From Bradyrhizobium sp. PSBB068 (GTDB lineage Bacteria; Pseudomonadota; Alphaproteobacteria; Rhizobiales; Xanthobacteraceae): a DNA stretch of 64,000 nt. Under the pieces are notes generated by a model. That model had not been told where the DNA came from, did no database searches, and saw only the letters and a program-made list of their open reading frames with translations. Each line of letters opens with the position of its first letter. The stretch's first letter is position 1. Shown piece after piece: positions 58,840 to 64,000 of this stretch. The translations under genes and the position numbers were made by a program. Location of the stretch: the NCBI GenBank assembly GCA_016839165.1, contig CP069300.1, forward strand, positions 3,410,001 to 3,474,000, in the 5' to 3' direction.

Positions 58840-59346
58840 ATGGCTCTCACAATCGGGGAAATAGGCGGCGTCGTCGGCCTCATCAGCGCTGGGTTCGTCT
58901 TTATTGACCGCTATTATAAGGGGCGTCCTGTAGTGTCGCTTACAACAAAGGCGGAGGACGGTCGTATAAAAATCTGCATCAGAATTACGAACACGACGCC
59001 TTATGACGTTGCGATCATGGGCAACAAAGTCAAGCGAGGGTGGTTCTTTCGACCTTGCAAAGTATATTTTCTCTCCGATGGACAAAGCACTCGTGCTCTT
59101 TTGAATGCGCAGGCGGGCAGGCCACCGCAGTTCATGCTGAAGCCGAACGAAAGCCGAGAGCTGACAATTTGTCCCGCGTTCGAGAACAACGTGGCGTTAG
59201 AGGTCGCGGAGCCGGGCCGCGTTGATTTCTTTATCCAATGGCGTCGCGGGAACGCTACTTGGCTCCCCCAGATTCCATTACCTGTTTGCACAAGCACGGA
59301 AGCAATCAGACTTTACGGACTCGGAGACCAGAATAGCGGCCTCTAG
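58840..59346 (+). CDS. Hypothetical single-pass membrane protein, low GC
   Basis: 168 residues. One N-terminal membrane helix ('IGEIGGVVGLISAGFVFIDR') then a beta-rich domain ('GRIKICIRITNTTPYDVAIM', 'FMLKPNESRELTICP'). Reads like an Ig-like or sensor-type fold behind a membrane anchor. GC and codon use are lower than flanking queA and asd, a hint of transfer. GAGGGGAAAACC precedes the ATG. No family recognised. Confidence 0.6.
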   Translation: MALTIGEIGGVVGLISAGFVFIDRYYKGRPVVSLTTKAEDGRIKICIRITNTTPYDVAIMGNKVKRGWFFRPCKVYFLSDGQSTRALLNAQAGRPPQFMLKPNESRELTICPAFENNVALEVAEPGRVDFFIQWRRGNATWLPQIPLPVCTSTEAIRLYGLGDQNSGL

Positions 59347-59351
59347 AAGCG

Positions 59352-59384
59352 TGGGTGGGTTAGCTGCGAAGCTTAACCCACCCT
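59352..59384. repeat. REP-like palindrome, GGGTGGGTTAGC family
   Basis: GGGTGGGTTAGC ... GCTTAACCCACCC hairpin with one bulged base, same family as 36388-36487. Confidence 0.75.
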
Positions 59385-59402
59385 ACGAATCCAACTCGCT
59401 CC

Positions 59403-60428
59403 TCACGCCATCGCGCGTTCGGGCAATAGCTCCGCAATCTGCACCGCGTTCAGCGCGGCGCCCTTGAGCAGTTGATCGGCGGCGACGAACATCGAGATCG
59501 AGTGCCCCGAGGGATCGCTGAGGTCCTTGCGGATGCGGCCGACCAGCACGTCGTCCTGGCCGGAGGCGTCGATCGGCATCGGGAAGTAGTTCTTGGCGCG
59601 ATCGTCGACGATCTTCACCCCCGGTGCCTGCGCCATGATCGCGCGGACCTGGTCCTCGGTGATCGGCTTCTCGCATTCGAAGGTGATCGCCTCGCAATGC
59701 GCGCGCAGCACCGGCACCCGCACGCAGGTGACGCCGACCGCGATCTTCTCGTCCTCGAAGATCTTGTGGGTCTCCTTGATGACCTTGGTCTCTTCGTCGT
59801 TGTAGCCGGTCTCCGGATCGACCGCCGTGTTGTGGTTGAACAAATTGAAGGCGTAGGGATGCGGCATCACCTTCGGGGTGTAGACTTGTCCGTTGAGATT
59901 GGCGCGGGTGGATTCGACGAGCTCGTCCATCGCGGCAGCTCCCGCGCCGCTCGCGGCCTGGTAGGTCGAGATGATCACCCGCTTGATGCGGTTCTTCTGG
60001 TGGATCGGCCACAGCGGCACCAGCGCGGTGATGGCGGCGCAGTTCGGGTTGGCGATGATGCCCTTGTGATCGCGGATGCTCCGCGCGTTGATCTCGGGGA
60101 TCACCAGCGGCACGTTCGGGTCCATCCGGAACGCCGAGGAATTGTCGACCACCACGGCGCCGGACTTCACTGCAAGAGGCGCGAACTTCTTCGAGATGCC
60201 GCTGCCGGCTGAGAACAGCGCGATGTCGACGCCGTCGAAGGCGCGCTCGGTGAGTTCCTCGATCACCACCGGCTGGCCGCGGAAGCTGATGGTCTTGCCG
60301 GCCGAACGGGCGCTCGCCAGCGCCTTCAGCTTGCCGACGCGGAAGCCGCGCTTGTCCATGGTGGCAATGAATTCGGCGCCGACTGCGCCGGTGACGCCGA
60401 CAATCGCGACGACGGGATCGTTACTCAC
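59403..60428 (-). CDS. asd: Aspartate-semialdehyde dehydrogenase
   Basis: NADP-dependent enzyme making aspartate semialdehyde, the branch point to Lys/DAP, Met and Thr/Ile. 341 residues; Rossmann 'VAIVGVTGAVGAEF' and catalytic Cys in 'GIIANPNCAAITALVPLWPI'. GTG start at 60428 with GGAGG just ahead; ATG at 60440 is the alternative, but it overlaps that Shine-Dalgarno. Preceded by a threonine-rich leader peptide and a terminator (60530-60601, 60474-60503). Confidence 0.95.
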   Translation of the reverse strand: MSNDPVVAIVGVTGAVGAEFIATMDKRGFRVGKLKALASARSAGKTISFRGQPVVIEELTERAFDGVDIALFSAGSGISKKFAPLAVKSGAVVVDNSSAFRMDPNVPLVIPEINARSIRDHKGIIANPNCAAITALVPLWPIHQKNRIKRVIISTYQAASGAGAAAMDELVESTRANLNGQVYTPKVMPHPYAFNLFNHNTAVDPETGYNDEETKVIKETHKIFEDEKIAVGVTCVRVPVLRAHCEAITFECEKPITEDQVRAIMAQAPGVKIVDDRAKNYFPMPIDASGQDDVLVGRIRKDLSDPSGHSISMFVAADQLLKGAALNAVQIAELLPERAMA

Positions 60429-60470
60429 TTTGTCCTCCATTCGAGATGTGTTGGATGTGCTGCAGACAAT

Positions 60471-60503
60471 AAAAAAGCCCCGGACCTTCATCAGGCGGGG
60501 CTT
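60471..60503 (-). terminator. Attenuator terminator in the asd leader
   Basis: On the minus strand: stem AGCCCCG / CGGGGCT, extended by CCT/AGG inside, followed by TTTTTTATTG. It lies between the stop of the Thr-rich leader peptide and the asd start, about 45 nt before it. The 5' arm GCCCCG can instead pair with CGGGGC in the leader-peptide codons (60552-60557), giving an antiterminator. Confidence 0.85.
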
Positions 60504-60529
60504 CGGCTAGAGATGGTGCGGTTGACCGA

Positions 60530-60601
60530 CTACGCGCGCACGCCTCCCGAGGCCCCGGAGAGCTCAGTGGTTTTGGTGGTGCGTTTGGTCGCGGTGATCA
60601 T
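60530..60601 (-). CDS. Threonine-rich leader peptide of asd
   Basis: 23 codons: 'MITATKRTTKTT' then ELSGASGG. Thr takes positions 3, 5, 8, 9, 11 and 12, a clustering like the E. coli thr leader. The stop lies 27 nt before the terminator stem. Ribosome stalling at Thr codons when threonyl-tRNA is scarce would favour the antiterminator and raise asd expression. No strong Shine-Dalgarno is visible before the ATG, which is a weakness. Confidence 0.65.
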   Translation of the reverse strand: MITATKRTTKTTELSGASGGVRA

Positions 60602-60677
60602 GGTGCCGACTTATGCGGGACAGATCGGCTGACGTCAACGGCCTTTGGGCGAAAATTCGGCAACATCGGCGCCGGCC

Positions 60678-61295
60678 TCAGCGCCTGCGTGCGCCCGGCG
60701 GCTCCAGGATCACCTCTTTCAGGTCGCTGCCGGCGACCACCACGATGACGAAATTGAGCTTGCCGCGCTCGCGCGTCAGGCCGCCGCTGATCGCCTTGCC
60801 CGAGGTGGTGTGTTCGGCAACCCGCACCGCATCGGCGAGGCGATGGCGGAGCGCCCTGAGCACCATCAGGTTGCCGCGGTCTTCGGCGTCGAGGGAGGTC
60901 AGCGGCGAGGCGGCCTCGCCCCCCACCACTTCGCCGGTCGCTGCATCGATGGCGTGCCGCCAGATCCGGTCCTGCTGCATGGTCTTGACCCGGTAGACTG
61001 CGGGAAACGAGGCGCCGTCGAAGCTGATGTCGGCAGTGATCGCACCGGCGTGCAGCGCCTCGGCGATCGCCATCGCCTTGCGCAGCGAGATCTGCGCGGC
61101 CTGGAAGCTGTCGAGCTCGCGGCGCACCGCATGCACGTCGAGCGCGCTGTCATCGTCCTGCGGCGTGAGCGCCGCGGCAGCCGAACTCGTGATCGCCTGG
61201 GCCGGCGACGCGAGCGTCGCGGTCAGCAGCGCAGCCGCGAGCAACCACGTTCCGAATCCCCAGTGCCGCAATCCGCGCAATCGTCCTGTCCTCAT
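60678..61295 (-). CDS. PepSY-domain periplasmic protein
   Basis: 205 residues. Signal peptide 'LRHWGFGTWLLAAALLTATL' region with cleavage at AQA; PepSY-type repeats 'LRKAMAIAEALHAGAITADI' / 'WRHAIDAATGEVVGGEAAS' and 'RHRLADAVRVAEHTTSG' / 'LNFVIVVVAGSDLKEVIL'. PepSY domains inhibit peptidases or sense the envelope. A TetR-type operator lies about 215 bp upstream (61509-61527). Confidence 0.8.
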   Translation of the reverse strand: MRTGRLRGLRHWGFGTWLLAAALLTATLASPAQAITSSAAAALTPQDDDSALDVHAVRRELDSFQAAQISLRKAMAIAEALHAGAITADISFDGASFPAVYRVKTMQQDRIWRHAIDAATGEVVGGEAASPLTSLDAEDRGNLMVLRALRHRLADAVRVAEHTTSGKAISGGLTRERGKLNFVIVVVAGSDLKEVILEPPGARRR

Positions 61296-61508
61296 CGTCG
61301 AACCTGCATCGAAACTGAGCTCGCGCGTTGCCCGCGCTGTCGTGCGGCCATTGGTGCCGCGAAAATGCGGCCGACCCCCGTTAGTCAGAGGTCGGCCGCC
61401 GAACGTTCAGACGAAGCGATGGCGGCTGCTCCGTCGTGACGATCGAAGTTTACAAGGCGACACAAAACCGTTGGGGGGCTGAACTAGGTCCCGCGTCTCA
61501 TTGCAACT

Positions 61509-61527
61509 AAACAATACGGTTTCGTTC
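61509..61527. promoter_or_regulatory. Candidate TetR operator, copy 1 (upstream of PepSY gene)
   Basis: AAACAATACGGTTTCGTTC, 17 of 19 bases identical to the copy at 63700-63718, and the bases after it (TGTTTA) are also shared. Confidence 0.6.
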
Positions 61528-61586
61528 TGTTTATTCAAGGTTCATCACGGCAACGTGTAAGACGATAAAATGATCCAAAATACCGT

Positions 61587-62372
61587 TCAGCGCGCGGGCC
61601 TGCGGCGTGCCTTCGTCCCTTCCTTCGTCCCTTCCTTGGCCCCGTTGCGGAGCCGGTCCCGCGGCCCGACGGCGCCGGCCAGGAACAGCCGGATCGAGAC
61701 CTCCATCCGCGTCTCGGCCGCCTTCATGTCGATCGGTATCCCGAATGTCGCCATCCGGTGGGTGTGGCCGACCACCATGTTGAGGAAGGTCTCGGCCGCG
61801 ATCGTGGTGTCCTCGAGATCGAGCACGCCCTTGTCGGCCAGATGATCAAAGAAATCGGCGGTGGTGGAGACGGCCTTCGACCAGCCCTCGTCGACGGCCA
61901 GCTTGGCGACCTCAGGGAAATTGATCGCTTGCGCGGTCAGGATCCGGCTGAAGGCGATGGAATCGGCGCTGCAATTCAGCACCAACAGCTGGCGCCCGAG
62001 GTCGATCAGCCGCTCCTCGGCCGAACCATCGCAGCTGCCGTCGCCCTGCATTTCCGCCGCGGCGGCAGCGAGCGGGGCGAGCCAGCGGGCAATCTCGCGC
62101 CGGAGCACTGCGGTGAACAGGCCGCGCTTATCGCCATATTGGCCGTAGACGGTGGGTTTGCTGACGCGGGCAGCCTCGGCCACCGCGTCGATCGACGTCG
62201 CCTCGAAGCCGCGTTCGAGGAACAGGCGGGTGGCGACCTCGATCAGCCGCTGGTCGCGCTCGATCGCGGCGTCCCGGGTCGGCCGGCCGCCGCGTGACTT
62301 GATCACGCCGCGCTTGGCCGCCTTGTTGGCCGCCTTGGCCTTGGTCGCCGTCAATCCCATGTGCCCATTCAT
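61587..62372 (-). CDS. TetR-family transcriptional regulator
   Basis: 261 residues. Basic N-terminal tail, then the TetR helix-turn-helix 'GFEATSIDAVAEAARVSKPT' with 'VYGQYGDKRGLFTAVLRREI', then a ligand domain of the AefR-type ('AAETFLNMVVGHTHRMATFG'). The C-terminus carries a tandem 'KEGTKEGTK'. It sits between two genes whose upstream regions share one palindrome, so is the likely binder. ATG 62360 is an alternative start. Confidence 0.85.
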   Translation of the reverse strand: MNGHMGLTATKAKAANKAAKRGVIKSRGGRPTRDAAIERDQRLIEVATRLFLERGFEATSIDAVAEAARVSKPTVYGQYGDKRGLFTAVLRREIARWLAPLAAAAAEMQGDGSCDGSAEERLIDLGRQLLVLNCSADSIAFSRILTAQAINFPEVAKLAVDEGWSKAVSTTADFFDHLADKGVLDLEDTTIAAETFLNMVVGHTHRMATFGIPIDMKAAETRMEVSIRLFLAGAVGPRDRLRNGAKEGTKEGTKARRRPAR

Positions 62373-62387
62373 CTCGTTGTGCGTCGG

Positions 62388-62430
62388 ACGGGTCCGTCCG
62401 GTCTATAACCCGCGCGGTACGGATTCGTCC
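62388..62430. promoter_or_regulatory. Possible autoregulatory site upstream of tetR
   Basis: CGGACG-N4-CGTCCG (62388-62403) is a short perfect inverted repeat, and 62417-62430 (GTACGGATTCGTCC) resembles the conserved ATACGGTTTCGTTC core. Either may be the regulator's own operator. Confidence 0.35.
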
Positions 62431-62456
62431 ATTCGGCGGTACCAGGGGCAGGCGGG

Positions 62457-63635
62457 TCAGGGCGGCGTCGCGGTCCAGGCGCGTCCCGCGGCGGCCTTGT
62501 CGTAGCCGTACTGGTAGAGCGCACGCATATAGGCGGTGTCGAAGCCCTGGTTTTCCGACGCAGGATAGTCGCGCTCGATATAGGACAGATGGAAGCCGAG
62601 GCGGTTGCGCCGGGCAAAATCATAGGTCGAGAGAATGACGGAGCGGGTTTGCGCCTGGGTGATCGCAGAAATGCTGCGCGAGGCGACGTCGATCGTCGAG
62701 TTCAACACCAGCTGGAAATTGCCTTCGAGCTTCTTGTTGACGAGGATGTAGATGTTCATCCGGCCGTTGGCGGGCCAGGCCCGTTCGCGGAACATCAGCG
62801 CGTCCGGCAGCGTCAGCACGGGCGCGGTGACGCCGCCGTCGACATGCATCTCCTGGAAGCGCCGGCCTTGGCCCTCGGCATCGATCATGATCGGCGGAAA
62901 CACCAGCGGGATGCTGGCTGAGGCGGCCATCACGTCGCGAAACAGCTGCAGCGCTTCGGGCGTGCCGACGGCTGCGATCCGTCCCATGTCCCAGATCACG
63001 GTGCGCTGGGTGTCGAGGTCGGTGGTGACGATCAGGAGCTTTCGGCCCTTGGCATTCTCGCGCGCCACCTCGCTCAGGATGTCCTCGCCGACATAACGCG
63101 CCACCAGCTCGCGCAGCCGCTTGTTGCCGAACAGGCCGGAGCCGAACAGCACCCGCATCAGGCTCGGGTCGTCCAGCAGGCTTTCGGCGATGCCTGACGT
63201 GTAGACCTCCTTCAGCGTGTCGTCGTAGCGCGAGCCGAGGAAGGCAAACGGCGCAATCAGTCCGCCGGTGCTGACACCGGAGACGACCGAGAAGCTCGGA
63301 CGGTTGCCGGCTGCAGTCCAGCCGTTGAGCACACCCACGCCATAGGCGCCGTCGGCGCCGCCGCCGGAGAGGGCGAGATAGGTCTTGATCCGGGCGAGGT
63401 TGTCCTTCTCGAGCTTGAACCTGGACACCGGCTCGTCGGCATAGCGGCGCAGCCCGTCGAGATCGAGCACCCGCGAATTAACGGCGTCGGCAGCCGTGTA
63501 GGGCGTCCGCGGCAGCGAACTGCACGCCGCCAGCGTGAAGCCGAGCCCGCACAGCAGCGCCACTTGCCGCATCGCATGGGCGACTTTCGCCCGATGGCGG
63601 ACGCGGTCAGGCCGGGCGCTGAAGAGGGAGAACAT
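62457..63635 (-). CDS. Patatin-like phospholipase, lipoprotein
   Basis: About 392 residues from ATG 63635, or 371 from 63572. The shorter form is a clean lipoprotein: 'MRQVALLCGLGFTLAACSSL' with lipobox L-A-A-C. Patatin catalytic site: oxyanion 'ALSGGGADGAYGVGVLNG', nucleophile Ser in 'GVSTGG', Asp in 'VDGG'. Hydrolyses acyl esters of membrane lipids at the envelope. An ATG at 63698 lies inside the shared operator and is unlikely. Start choice is uncertain. Confidence 0.83.
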   Translation of the reverse strand: MFSLFSARPDRVRHRAKVAHAMRQVALLCGLGFTLAACSSLPRTPYTAADAVNSRVLDLDGLRRYADEPVSRFKLEKDNLARIKTYLALSGGGADGAYGVGVLNGWTAAGNRPSFSVVSGVSTGGLIAPFAFLGSRYDDTLKEVYTSGIAESLLDDPSLMRVLFGSGLFGNKRLRELVARYVGEDILSEVARENAKGRKLLIVTTDLDTQRTVIWDMGRIAAVGTPEALQLFRDVMAASASIPLVFPPIMIDAEGQGRRFQEMHVDGGVTAPVLTLPDALMFRERAWPANGRMNIYILVNKKLEGNFQLVLNSTIDVASRSISAITQAQTRSVILSTYDFARRNRLGFHLSYIERDYPASENQGFDTAYMRALYQYGYDKAAAGRAWTATPP

Positions 63636-63699
63636 CTCGGTCTGGTTTCGCGCGGATTGCAGTCGCGGCGGGGAGGTCTGTCGCCTTATTGTTGACATA

Positions 63700-63718
63700 A
63701 AACGATACGGTTTCGTTT
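63700..63718. promoter_or_regulatory. Candidate TetR operator, copy 2 (between patatin gene and tgt)
   Basis: AAACGATACGGTTTCGTTT: near-perfect palindrome AAACGATAC-G-GTTTCGTTT with one mismatch, extended by one more A/T pair. It lies in the divergent promoter region of the patatin gene and tgt. A TTGACA hexamer at 63692-63697 overlaps its edge. Confidence 0.65.
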
Positions 63719-63839
63719 TGTTTAACCGACGTTCCATTCCGGGGCAAGCTCTGATCCGGCCGTTCGCGTTCACGAAGTCGCGCGGAAGCCGTTATCGGAC
63801 GGGTTGATCGGGCTTCAGTGACACGCAATAAGCAGCCGC

Positions 63840-64000
63840 ATGAATCTTCCCAATCATTTCGAGCTGCTGGCAACCGACGGTGCGGCCCGCACCGGGCGCC
63901 TGACCACACCACATGGCCTGGTCCGGACACCTGCATTCATGCCGGTCGGCACCGCCGGCGCGATGAAGGGCATGCATTGGCGCGAGGTGCGCGATGCCGG
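63840..64000 (+). CDS. tgt: Queuine tRNA-ribosyltransferase, N-terminal part (3' end outside window)
   Basis: Exchanges guanine 34 for preQ1 in tRNA-Asp, -Asn, -His and -Tyr. The first 53 codons are here: '[20 protein letters not shown]', '[18 protein letters not shown]', a typical Tgt N-terminus. queA, its partner in the pathway, is 5 kb upstream. Confidence 0.9.
   Translation, partial: MNLPNHFELLATDGAARTGRLTTPHGLVRTPAFMPVGTAGAMKGMHWREVRDA

Overview
The window is one contiguous piece of a high-GC alphaproteobacterial chromosome. Gene content, codon use and the families of dispersed palindromes point to Rhizobiales, most likely Bradyrhizobium or a close relative such as Rhodopseudomonas. This is a judgement from protein resemblance and gene order, not from a search. 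No rRNA, tRNA, CRISPR array, insertion sequence or complete prophage was seen. The ends cut scpA (left) and tgt (right).

Layout. 1-9.5 kb is a dense plus-strand core block: scpA-scpB (chromosome segregation), tatA-tatB-tatC (folded-protein export), serS, a Pro/Glu-rich unknown, then surE, pcm and an NlpD-like LytM lipoprotein, a variant of the classical surE-pcm-nlpD order, with a lone receiver gene on the other strand. 9.6-13.2 kb carries minus-strand genes for a large porin, a Cys-cluster protein and a DUF815 ATPase. 13.3-17.6 kb is a yajC-secD-secF operon continuing into homologues of the mitochondrial complex I assembly factors NDUFAF3 and NDUFAF6. 17.6-20.6 kb has trmFO followed by a kinase fused to an acyl-CoA-synthetase-like C-terminal domain. 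20.6-28.6 kb is a patchwork of small secreted, regulatory and membrane proteins (DUF1127, His-rich secreted protein, AraC regulator, lytic transglycosylase, DUF2189, DUF3597, Tat-exported FAH-family protein, GNAT, SPW).

28.8-39.4 kb is the most accessory part: an acyl-CoA synthetase with a coupled upstream mini-ORF, a double PPC-domain protein, a SLOG-like/deoxyribosyltransferase-like protein, a WYL-like protein, a lone ABC-type ATPase, SRPBCC and cytochrome c genes, hemerythrin, PRC-barrel and VOC genes, and an AT-rich, transferred-looking 720-residue PD-(D/E)XK nuclease placed against uvrA. 39.4-50.1 kb holds uvrA and ssb, each preceded by a perfect alphaproteobacterial LexA box, three tandem small outer-membrane barrels, and gyrA. 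50.3-55 kb (minus) holds a DUF4062 protein, an APH-type kinase, a membrane protein and kup. 55.1-64 kb holds coaD, two cyclophilins and queA, then, before tgt, an unrelated 5-kb stretch with asd, a PepSY protein, a TetR regulator and a patatin lipoprotein.

Most notable regulatory signals: (1) asd is preceded by a 23-codon threonine-rich leader peptide and a strong terminator, which is the architecture of a transcription attenuator; (2) a near-identical 19-bp palindrome lies upstream of the PepSY gene and the patatin gene that flank the tetR gene, suggesting a local TetR regulon; (3) LexA boxes at uvrA and ssb. Candidates for new biology are the orphan nuclease, the SLOG/deoxyribosyltransferase protein with its neighbours, the kinase-ANL fusion, and the periplasm-directed FAH-fold protein.
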